Shown piece after piece: positions 1 to 7,618 of a stretch of DNA of 16,854 bases. The stretch is from NCBI GenBank assembly GCA_039815505.1, contig JBCBZE010000037.1, positions 1-16,854 of the forward strand, read 5' to 3'. The position numbers and the translations under genes were made by a program. Within the stretch, counting starts at the first letter, position 1. Each line of letters opens with the position of its first letter. Source of the DNA: CANLWN01 sp039815505. Its GTDB lineage: Bacteria > Bacteroidota > Bacteroidia > Flavobacteriales > Flavobacteriaceae. The notes beneath the pieces were generated by a model, which saw only the letters and a list, made by a program, of their open reading frames with translations, searched no databases and had not been told where the DNA came from.

Positions 1-29
1 AATCACTAAAATTAAATAAGAAAAAGGCT

Positions 30-37
30 TACATTTG
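30..37 (+). promoter_or_regulatory. Candidate -7 promoter box (TAnnTTTG) of the protease gene
   Basis: TACATTTG matches the Bacteroidota sigma-A -7 consensus TAnnTTTG exactly. No convincing -33 TTG can be seen, because only 29 bases precede it in the window. Its end lies 8 bases before the first ATG of the protease gene (46), so a transcript from it would have almost no leader for that ATG. An ATG at 58 would get a more normal short leader. Confidence 0.4.
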
Positions 38-45
38 ATATTGCT

Positions 46-3000
46 ATGAACTCCCAGATGACTACAAAATTACATCTTGTTTTTTCAATAACCATACTTT
101 TTGTTTGCTTTTACGGGAATGCACAGAGCGATTACTGGCGGTCTGAAACCAAGCGTAAGGTGTTTATGGGTAAATCCGTCCAAAATTTGGAGGCGGCAAA
201 GACAAAGATCTTTACACTTAAGCAAGACGATTTTGAGAAGCAATTGTTAGCTATAGGGATCTTTAAGAACAGTTCCAGAACTGTTTATTTTCCCAATGAA
301 AATGGAGAGCTCGTGCCTTTTATGGTATCAGAATCATCTGTATTGTCACCATCACTGGCCCAAAAATATCCAAAGATAAAATCGTATATGGGCCATAGTT
401 TACTGAACAAAGGCGATAGGATACGCTTTAGTGTTTCCCACAATGGAATACAGAGTATGGTGGTATATGCAGATAGCAGACATACTACCTTTATACAGAA
501 AACTTCCAAGGAAGGCGATGATTATGTGGTGTATAGCAAGGACGCTAAAAATAACGCAAATACCAATTTTATATGTAATACAAAATCGGAAGTGGAAAAA
601 GACCTGGGAAGCACTTCACTTAAATTGGTAGATGATCAAACTTTAAAAAAATACAGGATTGCAGTTTCCGCAACGGGGGAATATACGGCTTTCCACGGCG
701 GAACGGTCGCTGATGGATTAGCCGCTATAAATGCGACATTGACAAGGGTTAACGAAGTTTTCGAAACCGATTTGGGCGTTACTTTGGAATTGGTGCCCAA
801 CAATGATTTGATTGTATTCACCGACGCGTCAACAGACCCTTATACGGGAAATCTAAATGTACAGGCCCAAAGTACGTTAAGTAGTATCATTGGGGAAGCA
901 AATTATGATGTGGGCCATGTATTTAATGAAGATGTCAATAATGGGAATGCCGGAAGCATAGGTTCTGTATGTGTCAATGGAATCAAGGGGGGTGCATTTT
1001 CTTCGGGCAGCCCCCCGGAAGGGGATGTATTCGATCTCGATTTTGTAGCACATGAGCTGGGACATCAGTTCGGGGCCAACCATACATGGTCCTTTGATTT
1101 TGAGGGTACCTTGGTACAAGCAGAACCAGGCAGCGGAACCACTATTATGGGATACGCCGGTATTGCGGGAGAAAACAATGTGGCACCGGATGGCGATGAT
1201 TATTTTCATTATAATAGTATCCTTCAGATCACGGAATATCTGGAAACCACCTCATGCGCCGTTGAGACGGCTCTTACCAATAATCCGCCGGTAATTAATT
1301 CCCAAGGTAATTTTAGTATTCCAAAGTCTACCGCTTTTGTGCTTACGGGAGATGCGACCGATGTGGACGGAGATATACTTACCTATGCATGGGAACAGAT
1401 AGATGATGGTCTTGTTACCACCACCACATTTGGACCCACAAACCCCGGTGGGGCCAATTTTAGGTCCCAGCGCCCTTCTAGCAGTCCGCAGCGCTTTTTT
1501 CCACAACTGTCGAGCGTGGCACAAGGAAATCTTACCCAGACCAATCCTACCATAAATTCTGCCTGGGAGACGGTCTCCGATATAGAAAGAGATATGAATT
1601 TTGCACTTACCGTTAGGGATAATGCAAATGGGGGAGGCCAAGTAGTGTCCGATATTGTCAATGTTCAGGTAATAAACGCTTCCGGCCCTTTTACGGTTAC
1701 TTCACAGGCCTCCAATGAAACCTATGAAGCGGGTACGGTTCAGCAAATTACATGGAATGTGGCCAATACCGATATAGCTCCTGTAAATGCACGGACCATC
1801 GATATTTTATTATCCACGGATGGCGGATTGAACTTTCCAACTGTTTTGGCCGAAAACGTTCCCAATGATGGAATGCATACCATATTGCTACCGGGAATTA
1901 CAACTACCAATGCCCGTATTATGGTAAGGGCGAACAATAACATATTCTTTGCGGTAAACGCTTCTGATTTTACCATCCAAGCAGCGGAAATCGTATTGAA
2001 CTTCACTGATTTGGAGTTTGTAGTCTGTAAACCGGATGATCTGGACATACCATTTCTCTATGAAACCGCTATAGGGTTCAATGAAGAGGTTGCCTTTACA
2101 TCTACTGGGGCACCAACGGGACTGAATGTTTCTTTTTCACCTACCACGGCAACAGCTGGTGATACTCCGGTAAATATTGCTTTTTCCGGAACAACCGCTG
2201 TTCCGGCAGGAATTTATCCCATTGCGATTACCGCTACTTCGGCAACAACCACTAAGGAAGTGGTCATAGATGTGCACATAAACGAAAATACGTTTTCGGA
2301 TACAGTACTGCTTTCTCCCGTGAATGGGGCAGTAGATACTGGAATACGACAGACCTTTCTTTGGGAAGCCAATCCGTTGTATACTGCATACGATATAGAA
2401 ATAGCCACGGATAATACCTTTAGCACTATTGTAGAGGCTGCTTCGGTAATCTTCAATTCATACGTGTCTTCCAATTTGGAAGAACAGACCAATTATTTTT
2501 GGAGGGTAAAACCTAAAAACGAATGTGGCGAAGGTACTTTTGGGACGCCCTTTAATTTTACGACCACAACTATAAATTGCAACACGAGGGTAGCTACGGG
2601 CCTACCTTTGGAAATTTCATCCGTGGGTACACCGACCGTAATTTCAAGAGTTTCCTTTTTGGATGATCTCCCGATTGCCGATGTGAACGTGATCTTGGAT
2701 ATAGATCATAGTTTTCTGCAAGACCTGATCATAAGCTTAACCTCTCCTTCCGGAACAACGGTAACACTTACTTCCAATTCTTGCGGAAACTTGGACAATA
2801 TAAATGCGGTTTTTGATGATGATGCCGCTGCTTTCATTTGTAACGGTACCCCGGGAATCAGCGGATCGGTCGGTCCCTTAGGCTCTTTGGCATCTTTCAA
2901 TGGAGAATCGGCCTTTGGGGAATGGACATTGACCGTTACGGATACCGCCCCGGCGGATGGGGGTTCCTTAAACGCATTTTCCTTGGAAATCTGTGTGGAA

Positions 3001-3831
3001 GGGGAATTTGAACCCGATGAAGATGGGGATGGTGTTTTTGATACCCTGGATTTATGTCCTGGAACGCCGGCGGGCAGTGAAGTGGATACAGATGGGTGTC
3101 CGGTTTTTAGATTTCCGACAGATAATTTCAGGGTGGCTATCCAAAGCGAATCCTGTAATGCCAATAACGATGGGGCCATACAAATCGATGCTATGGATAC
3201 TTCCATAACCTATACGGTTGATATCTCTGATAATGGAGTTAATGAGAACACCAACTTTACAGATTCCTATACATTGGACAACTTGATGGCCGGCACCTAT
3301 ACCGTTTGTATAACAGGAACGGATAATACCATTGATTATAAGGAATTTTGTTTTGATGCCGTCGTAAGTGAGCCACAACTATTAAACGTAACTTCTTTGA
3401 TTTCGGAAGATGGTACCCAATTGATGTTGACCTTGGAGGGAGGAGATCAATATACGGTTGAGTTGAATGGAACTTCCGCTCAAACGCAGGATTCGGAAAT
3501 TACGGTTCAGCTGACCAATGGCTTAAATACACTTAAGGTTTCAACGGATTTGCCTTGCCAAGGCACTTTCGAGGAGCAGATTTTCGCATCTGATCAACCC
3601 ATCGTATACCCCAATCCTTTTGTTGATATTATCCAAGTATTTTTAGGGACGCAAACAGATGTTGTGGATGTTACCGTACATACTTCGGATGGAAGGCTGA
3701 TACGTAATACGAGATACGCGGTAAACGGTAATGAAATGGGTCTTGATTTTACGGGATTGCCTTCGGGCATGTATTTTATTACGCTGAATGGACTTGGCGT
3801 TAAGGGAACCTATAAAGTCTTAAAGCAATGA
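46..3831 (+). CDS. Secreted reprolysin-like zinc metalloprotease with P-domain and T9SS sorting domain
   Basis: Predicted 1261-residue secreted endopeptidase. Residues 1-27 form a signal peptide ending in GNAQ, followed by a propeptide-like region to about 200. The catalytic domain (about 203-410) carries HELGHQFGANH, giving zinc ligands H336, H340, H346 and catalytic E337, with a probable Met-turn at M368 (TTIMGYAG). This is the metzincin/reprolysin-like pattern. Ig/fibronectin-like modules follow, including one near 750-840. A subtilisin-type P-domain lies at about 845-985 (GEWTLTVTD). A calcium-binding thrombospondin type-3-like repeat lies at about 991-1020 (DEDGDGVFD, DLCPGTP). The C terminus (about 1187-1261) begins VYPNPF and ends in a short beta domain, typical of type A T9SS sorting signals, so export through the outer membrane is inferred. 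The start at 46 is the longest ATG. M5 (58) gives an equally good signal peptide and fits the promoter box better. The natural substrate is unknown. Confidence 0.93.
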   Translation: MNSQMTTKLHLVFSITILFVCFYGNAQSDYWRSETKRKVFMGKSVQNLEAAKTKIFTLKQDDFEKQLLAIGIFKNSSRTVYFPNENGELVPFMVSESSVLSPSLAQKYPKIKSYMGHSLLNKGDRIRFSVSHNGIQSMVVYADSRHTTFIQKTSKEGDDYVVYSKDAKNNANTNFICNTKSEVEKDLGSTSLKLVDDQTLKKYRIAVSATGEYTAFHGGTVADGLAAINATLTRVNEVFETDLGVTLELVPNNDLIVFTDASTDPYTGNLNVQAQSTLSSIIGEANYDVGHVFNEDVNNGNAGSIGSVCVNGIKGGAFSSGSPPEGDVFDLDFVAHELGHQFGANHTWSFDFEGTLVQAEPGSGTTIMGYAGIAGENNVAPDGDDYFHYNSILQITEYLETTSCAVETALTNNPPVINSQGNFSIPKSTAFVLTGDATDVDGDILTYAWEQIDDGLVTTTTFGPTNPGGANFRSQRPSSSPQRFFPQLSSVAQGNLTQTNPTINSAWETVSDIERDMNFALTVRDNANGGGQVVSDIVNVQVINASGPFTVTSQASNETYEAGTVQQITWNVANTDIAPVNARTIDILLSTDGGLNFPTVLAENVPNDGMHTILLPGITTTNARIMVRANNNIFFAVNASDFTIQAAEIVLNFTDLEFVVCKPDDLDIPFLYETAIGFNEEVAFTSTGAPTGLNVSFSPTTATAGDTPVNIAFSGTTAVPAGIYPIAITATSATTTKEVVIDVHINENTFSDTVLLSPVNGAVDTGIRQTFLWEANPLYTAYDIEIATDNTFSTIVEAASVIFNSYVSSNLEEQTNYFWRVKPKNECGEGTFGTPFNFTTTTINCNTRVATGLPLEISSVGTPTVISRVSFLDDLPIADVNVILDIDHSFLQDLIISLTSPSGTTVTLTSNSCGNLDNINAVFDDDAAAFICNGTPGISGSVGPLGSLASFNGESAFGEWTLTVTDTAPADGGSLNAFSLEICVEGEFEPDEDGDGVFDTLDLCPGTPAGSEVDTDGCPVFRFPTDNFRVAIQSESCNANNDGAIQIDAMDTSITYTVDISDNGVNENTNFTDSYTLDNLMAGTYTVCITGTDNTIDYKEFCFDAVVSEPQLLNVTSLISEDGTQLMLTLEGGDQYTVELNGTSAQTQDSEITVQLTNGLNTLKVSTDLPCQGTFEEQIFASDQPIVYPNPFVDIIQVFLGTQTDVVDVTVHTSDGRLIRNTRYAVNGNEMGLDFTGLPSGMYFITLNGLGVKGTYKVLKQ

Positions 3832-4514
3832 GGAATGTTATAAAACTGCTATTTTGTTTATTGGCCATAGGATGTGGTGGAGGCGATGATGCACCCTCTC
3901 CTCCCCAGAGCGCCCTTTTGGAATTCCCTTTGCAGAATTCCGAATGTACGGCCGGCGTGGACGTAAATGGGACCACAACAAGTAGTTTGGAATTTCGTTG
4001 GCAAGCTTCCAATAACACGGATACATACGAATTGAGGGCTACCAATTTAAATACAAATACAACTCAATCCGCAAATACACAAACTACGGCCGCAACCCTT
4101 ATTTTGGAAAAAGGGATTCCATATTCATGGAATATCACTTCCAGAAATTCGGGAACAAGTGAAACGGCGATCAGTGAAACATGGTTGTTTTATAATGCGG
4201 GTTCACAGACCACATATGCGCCATTTCCAGCTGAGGTTATCTCCCCTAGATCAGGTGCTTCCGTTCCCGCTGGTGAAAACGGTGAGGTGATATTGGAATG
4301 GTCCGGGTCCGATGTAGATAACGATATCGAAAGTTATGAAGTGTATTTTTCCGCAAGTTCACCTCCTGAGGTCTTAGTTGGTTCACCAAGTGCGGGCACC
4401 ACAAGTTTTTCGGTAGACGTTGCTCCAGATGCTATTTATTACTGGAGAATCATTACAAGGGACAGTGAAGGAAACACTTCTGATACAGGTATTTTTGAGT
4501 TTAGGGTAATTTAG
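3828..4514 (+). CDS. Lipoprotein with two fibronectin type III-like modules
   Basis: A 228-residue lipoprotein. The N terminus has a short hydrophobic signal and a lipobox-like LAIGC with Cys16, followed by GGGDD, acidic residues just after the Cys as seen in Bacteroidota lipoproteins sent to the outer membrane or cell surface. Two beta-sandwich modules follow, about 30-125 and 130-228. The second ends in an aromatic strand (IYYWRI) and a C-terminal FEFRV strand that resemble the fibronectin-like module in the protease just upstream (YFWRVKP ... FNFTT). No enzymatic motif is seen. Its ATG overlaps the protease stop (ATGA, 4 bp), so the two are probably co-translated. It may be a surface partner or substrate-binding factor for the protease (inference). 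The stop codon abuts the pth stop on the other strand with no spacer. Confidence 0.8.
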   Translation: MRNVIKLLFCLLAIGCGGGDDAPSPPQSALLEFPLQNSECTAGVDVNGTTTSSLEFRWQASNNTDTYELRATNLNTNTTQSANTQTTAATLILEKGIPYSWNITSRNSGTSETAISETWLFYNAGSQTTYAPFPAEVISPRSGASVPAGENGEVILEWSGSDVDNDIESYEVYFSASSPPEVLVGSPSAGTTSFSVDVAPDAIYYWRIITRDSEGNTSDTGIFEFRVI

Positions 4515-5144
4515 TCAGGTACCATTAAACCGATTCATGGTATTTGTTACGCCCGAAAACACAAAAGACCTTATAATTTCAGTAGATTGCCTTAATCGTT
4601 CGGGAAGTGCTTGCTTTTCTTTCTCGTTCCATTCCCCTAAAACGTAATCTACTTGCCTACCTTTACTGAATTCTGCCCCTACACCAAACCTGAATCGATT
4701 ATATGCACTGGTTTGTAAGGTATTTTGCGTGTCCTTTAACCCATTGTGTCCACCGTCACTACCTTTGGTCTTTACCCGAAGTGTTCCAAAAGGGAGGTTG
4801 ATATCATCTGTAATGACCAAGGTGTTTTCCAATGAAATTTTTTCTTTTTCCATCCAGTATTTTATGGCCTTCCCACTACGATTCATAAAAGTTGAAGGCT
4901 TTAGCAATAAAACACTTTTCCCCTTTATTTTTACGGTGGCAATATCGCCCAACTTTTCGGTAGCGAAGGAGCTGTCTTCTTTTTCTGCTAGGGCATCGAC
5001 TATTTTGAACCCAATATTATGTCTGGTATGGGTATATTCACTCCCTATATTCCCCAAACCTACAACCAAAAATTTTTTCATAGGATCCCGTTCTTCTAGA
5101 ACATTATGGCTTTTCCCCAAAAGGGAACTTAAAAATCGAAACAT
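4515..5144 (-). CDS. pth: Peptidyl-tRNA hydrolase
   Basis: Peptidyl-tRNA hydrolase releases peptides from prematurely dropped peptidyl-tRNA and recycles the tRNA in the cytoplasm. The core starts KKFLVVGLGNIG and continues with YTHTRHNIGF (catalytic His), FMNRSGKA, DDINLPFGTLR and GSDGGHNGLK, the classic bacterial Pth signatures. Three starts are possible. An upstream ATG at 5180 lies inside the rplY terminator hairpin and is unlikely. The ATG at 5144 (MFRFLSS) gives 209 residues with a short N-terminal extension. The ATG at 5081 (MKKFLVV) gives 188 residues, the usual family length. I chose 5144 because short extensions of this kind are, as far as I recall, common in flavobacterial homologues. 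5081 remains plausible. It is the last gene of the prs-rplY-pth block on this strand and ends directly against the convergent lipoprotein gene. Confidence 0.93.
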   Translation of the reverse strand: MFRFLSSLLGKSHNVLEERDPMKKFLVVGLGNIGSEYTHTRHNIGFKIVDALAEKEDSSFATEKLGDIATVKIKGKSVLLLKPSTFMNRSGKAIKYWMEKEKISLENTLVITDDINLPFGTLRVKTKGSDGGHNGLKDTQNTLQTSAYNRFRFGVGAEFSKGRQVDYVLGEWNEKEKQALPERLRQSTEIIRSFVFSGVTNTMNRFNGT

Positions 5145-5172
5145 GGATAGGATGTTACGGATGTAAAAATAC

Positions 5173-5207
5173 AAAAGCATCCCGATAGTGAATATCGGGA
5201 TGCTTTT
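5173..5207 (-). terminator. Rho-independent terminator after rplY (possibly bidirectional)
   Basis: A perfect 14-bp inverted repeat, arms 5173-5186 and 5194-5207 (AAAAGCATCCCGAT and its complement), surrounds a 7-base loop. On the minus strand the stem is followed by TTTTGTATTTTT. It lies 24 bp beyond the rplY stop and upstream of the Pth ATG at 5144, so it should separate prs-rplY from pth or attenuate read-through. The A/T-flanked stem also reads as a terminator on the plus strand. Confidence 0.85.
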
Positions 5208-5231
5208 CTGAACATCATATTTAAAAAAGTC

Positions 5232-5888
5232 CTATTCGTTGCTTTCCGCAGTTGCCTCAGCAGCTGGAGCATCACCTCCTTCAGCTGTTGCTTCTGCTCC
5301 TTCAACGCCTTCTTCTTCCTCTTCGTCATCATCGGCAACGGCCGTACGTGCAGTTTTAACTTGTACTACCACCGTGGTATCCGGATGTAAAATGGTGAAA
5401 TCATCATTTAATAAAGAAGCTACGGATATATTTTGACCAATCTTTAATTTGGAAATATCCACATCAAAGAAATCGGGTAGATTGTCCGGTAATGCTTTAA
5501 TGGCCAATTTCCTTTTTCTAAACAACAATCGACCACCATTTCTAACCCCTGGTGAATTCCCTATTAGTCTAACCGGGATATTCATGGTTACTTCCTTATC
5601 CTTGAATAATTGATAAAAATCTATGTGTAATATCCTGTCGGTTACGGGATGAAATTGGATGTCCTGCATTACGGCTTCCACCTTTTCACCGTTCTCCAAA
5701 TCAACCACAACGGTGTGGGCATTGGGGGTATACACTAAATCTCTGAACGCTAGTTCTTCCGCTGAAAAGTGTAATGGTTTATCCCCTCCGTATACCACGC
5801 AAGGAACCTTTCCAGCATTACGTAGGGCTTTCGTTGCCTTTTTGCCCACGCTTTCTCTTTCTGATCCTTTAATTGTAATTGACTTCAT
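5232..5888 (-). CDS. rplY: 50S ribosomal protein L25 / general stress protein CTC
   Basis: The 218-residue protein is the long CTC form of bL25, which binds 5S rRNA in the large ribosomal subunit. The N-terminal L25 domain (about 1-90) starts MKSITIKGSER and contains VPCVVYGG and ILHIDFYQL. A C-terminal TL5-type beta domain follows (about 98-183, with LLFRKRKLAIKALP and LPDFFDVDIS). The last 35 residues are an Ala/Glu/Asp low-complexity acidic tail, common in Bacteroidota L25. The start ATG at 5888 lies 24 bp after the prs stop with no obvious promoter between them, so co-transcription with prs is likely. This prs-rplY-pth order is familiar from many bacteria. A strong hairpin terminator follows. 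Confidence 0.95.
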   Translation of the reverse strand: MKSITIKGSERESVGKKATKALRNAGKVPCVVYGGDKPLHFSAEELAFRDLVYTPNAHTVVVDLENGEKVEAVMQDIQFHPVTDRILHIDFYQLFKDKEVTMNIPVRLIGNSPGVRNGGRLLFRKRKLAIKALPDNLPDFFDVDISKLKIGQNISVASLLNDDFTILHPDTTVVVQVKTARTAVADDDEEEEEGVEGAEATAEGGDAPAAEATAESNE

Positions 5889-5912
5889 TTTATATATTAA
5901 ATTAAACTTTGT

Positions 5913-6854
5913 TTACATTAAAAATTTTGAGGCTATCGATGTATTGTGATGTACTCTGTGCATAACATCTGCGAACAAATCGGCACAGCTTAATACTTTC
6001 ACCTTTTTACTGTCTTTTTTTGAAGGAATGGAATCTGTGATGATCAATTCCAAAAGTTGGGATTTTTCTATTTTTTCATACGCACCGCCAGATAGAAGTC
6101 CATGTGTGGTTATCGCCCTGACACTGATAGCACCTCTTTCCATCATTAAATCGGCAGCTTTCGCCAAGGTACCCGCTGTATCGACCATATCATCTACCAA
6201 TACCACATTTTTACCTTTTACATCCCCAATAAGCTCCATATGGGATATGACATTGGCCTTGGCCCTTTGTTTGTAGCAGATGACCACATCGCTTTGTAAA
6301 GCCTTTGAATAGGCGTAAGCCCTTTTAGAACCGCCCATATCGGGGGATGCAATGGTTAAATTATCTAGATTTAAATCCCTAAGATAGGGTAGGAAAAGGG
6401 TAGAGGCGAACAAATGGTCTACCGGTTTTTCAAAGAATCCCTGGATTTGATCGGCATGCAAGTCCATGGTGATGATCCGTGTTGCGCCAGCAGCTTCCAA
6501 CATTTTAGCAATTAATTTAGCTGCTATGGGAACACGGGGCTTATCCTTTCTGTCCTGTCTTGCCCAACCAAAATAGGGCATAACGGCCGTAATATGCCGG
6601 GCAGATGCACGTTTGGCGGCGTCCAACATCAGCAACATTTCCATTAAATTCTCGGAACTTGGATTGGTAGAGCCTATGATGAAGATTCGGGCACCGCGTA
6701 CCGATTCTTCAAAAGAAGGTTGGAACTCACCATCACTATATCTTGAAAAGATAACGTTACCTAAATGGGTGCCATATGATTTTGCTATTTTTTGGGCCAA
6801 TGCAGTACTCTGCGTACAAGCAAAAATTTTGGGTTCAGGAACCGTATAGGACAT
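5913..6854 (-). CDS. prs: Ribose-phosphate pyrophosphokinase (PRPP synthetase)
   Basis: Makes PRPP from ribose 5-phosphate and ATP, feeding purine, pyrimidine, histidine, tryptophan and NAD synthesis in the cytoplasm. The 313-residue length is normal for class I enzymes. Recognisable motifs are FSRYSDGEFQPSFEESVRG near the N terminus, the ATP-binding stretch YFGWARQDRKDKPR, the conserved MDLHADQIQGFF, and the PRPP-binding loop VVLVDDMVDTAGT. The ATG at 6854 is preceded on the minus strand by a leader of about 50 bases and a promoter box at 6907-6914. First gene of the minus-strand housekeeping block. Confidence 0.97.
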   Translation of the reverse strand: MSYTVPEPKIFACTQSTALAQKIAKSYGTHLGNVIFSRYSDGEFQPSFEESVRGARIFIIGSTNPSSENLMEMLLMLDAAKRASARHITAVMPYFGWARQDRKDKPRVPIAAKLIAKMLEAAGATRIITMDLHADQIQGFFEKPVDHLFASTLFLPYLRDLNLDNLTIASPDMGGSKRAYAYSKALQSDVVICYKQRAKANVISHMELIGDVKGKNVVLVDDMVDTAGTLAKAADLMMERGAISVRAITTHGLLSGGAYEKIEKSQLLELIITDSIPSKKDSKKVKVLSCADLFADVMHRVHHNTSIASKFLM

Positions 6855-6882
6855 GGCTAATGTATTGTTATATAGTTTATTG

Positions 6883-6907
6883 GCACCCCTTTCTTAAAAG
6901 GAGGTGC
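6883..6907. promoter_or_regulatory. Bulged dyad at the prs transcription start
   Basis: GCACC+CCTTT (6883-6892) pairs with AAAGG+GGTGC (6897-6907, with one bulged A at 6902) around a 4-base loop CTTA. It starts at the last base of the prs -7 box, so it spans the expected transcription start. It could be an operator or a 5'-leader hairpin. No T-run follows on either strand, so it is not a terminator. Confidence 0.35.
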
Positions 6908-6914
6908 AAATTTA
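6907..6914 (-). promoter_or_regulatory. Candidate -7 promoter box of prs
   Basis: Read on the minus strand the box is TAAATTTG, an exact match to TAnnTTTG, about 52 bases upstream of the prs ATG. A weak -33-like TTTA lies about 18 bases further upstream (6936-6933). It is back to back with the plus-strand promoter at 6955-6987. Confidence 0.55.
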
Positions 6915-6954
6915 AAAATTTATTTGGGTTGCTAAAGGATAATTGTTGTTATTT

Positions 6955-6987
6955 TTTGAGGTAGAATAAAAATATTTTTTAGTTTTG
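6955..6987 (+). promoter_or_regulatory. Bacteroidota-type promoter, probably for the tRNA-Leu transcript
   Basis: TTTG at 6955-6958 and TAGTTTTG at 6980-6987 are separated by 21 bases, an excellent fit to the TTTG / TAnnTTTG promoter pair. The next intact gene downstream on this strand is tRNA-Leu at 7316. Between them lies only the broken GIY-YIG frame, so the promoter probably now serves the tRNA through a leader of about 320 bases. Confidence 0.6.
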
Positions 6988-7050
6988 CAGTCCTCTTATT
7001 TGCCTTGGTCCTGCCAAAGGCAGATGCGGCGAGATTGAAATTTTGAGACA

Positions 7051-7302
7051 ATGGTTTAGCTTTATGGATTATCTAGCTTAACTTATAATTATATTTATGT
7101 CGGCATGACTATCAATATAAAGGATAGGATTGGAAGACATAATAAGGGTAGAGAAAGGATAACCAAGCCATATGCACCTTTTCGATTACTATACAAAGAA
7201 GTGTGCAAGGACAGGATAGAAGCTCGTAAACGAGAGAAATATTGGAAATCTGGGATAGGTAAAGAAAAGCTCAGAAAGCTAAGGGGTGATTTAGAGAAAT
7301 AA
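7051..7302 (+). pseudogene. GIY-YIG nuclease family gene broken by a nonsense codon
   Basis: Read in one frame from ATG 7051 the sequence is Met-Val-stop (TAG 7057-7059), then LYGLSSL, then YIYVGMT (the YIG motif), DRIGRHNKGR (conserved Arg and His), ITKPYAPFRLLYKE and EARKREKYWKSG (conserved Glu). This is the small stand-alone GIY-YIG family (COG2827 / YhbQ-like), about 83 residues if the stop is read as an amino acid, which is normal for the family. The stop falls at the first residue of the GIY-equivalent strand, where Tyr is common, so a TAT/TAC to TAG change would explain it. The next in-frame ATG (7105) starts after the YIG motif and would lack the N-terminal strand and catalytic Tyr. 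I therefore call it a pseudogene. It sits between a good promoter and tRNA-Leu. Confidence 0.72.
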
Positions 7303-7315
7303 CCCCCTTTTAAAT

Positions 7316-7397
7316 GCCTCGGTGGCGGAATTGGTAGACGCGCCGGATTCAAAATCCGGTTCTGCAAGGAGTGTGGGTTCGATTCCCACCCGAGGTA
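7316..7397 (+). tRNA. tRNA-Leu (anticodon CAA)
   Basis: An 82-nt cloverleaf: acceptor GCCTCGG/CCGAGGT (first pair G-T) with discriminator A at 7397, D-arm GCG/CGC with loop GAATTGGTAGA, and anticodon stem CCGGA/TCCGG with loop TTCAAAA, so anticodon CAA at 7350-7352 reads UUG codons. A long 13-nt variable arm marks a class II tRNA, and the T-arm is GTGGG-TTCGATT-CCCAC. The 3' CCA is not encoded (the next bases are CAA), so CCA must be added by the nucleotidyltransferase. Confidence 0.96.
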
Positions 7398-7399
7398 CA

Positions 7400-7432
7400 A
7401 AAAAGCTTAGATGAAAATCTAGGCTTTTTTTT
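7400..7432 (+). terminator. Intrinsic terminator of tRNA-Leu
   Basis: AAAAGCTTAGAT (7401-7412), loop GAAA, then ATCTAGGCTTTT (7417-7428) form a 12-bp stem with one G-T pair, followed by a continuous T-run to 7432. It lies three bases past the tRNA 3' end. Confidence 0.88.
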
Positions 7433-7618
7433 ATGCTCAGGTACAACATTTTGCTTTTTTTTAAAGGTAATTTGGAATTGTATATTTTGATGTCTTTTAA
7501 TAACAAAATTCATTAAATAGTATAATAAGGTGTCCCTTAAAACCTTAGTTTTACGAAACAGATAAATTGATTCATACCATCTTTTGGTAGATTTTAAAGA
7601 ATAGATCAATAATTAGTT

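Noticed and set aside
2706..3206. A 166-codon open frame antisense to the protease gene
   Set aside because: It lies wholly inside a well-supported gene with clear domains, is Ser/Pro-rich as expected of a reverse-frame shadow, and has no recognisable motif or promoter.
5234..5338. Low-complexity Ala/Glu/Asp tail of L25 as a possible fusion or expansion
   Set aside because: Acidic, alanine-rich C-terminal tails are common in Bacteroidota L25/CTC proteins, so this is ordinary.
7004..7030. Hairpin-like TGCCTTGG / CCAAAGGCA downstream of the promoter at 6955-6987
   Set aside because: Short bulged stem without a T-run and no riboswitch-like core; not supportable as a terminator or RNA gene.
7291..7609. 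Open frames on the minus strand across tRNA-Leu, with protein text like GIEPTLL
   Set aside because: This is the well-known spurious translation of the antisense of a tRNA-Leu gene; the cloverleaf on the plus strand explains the sequence.
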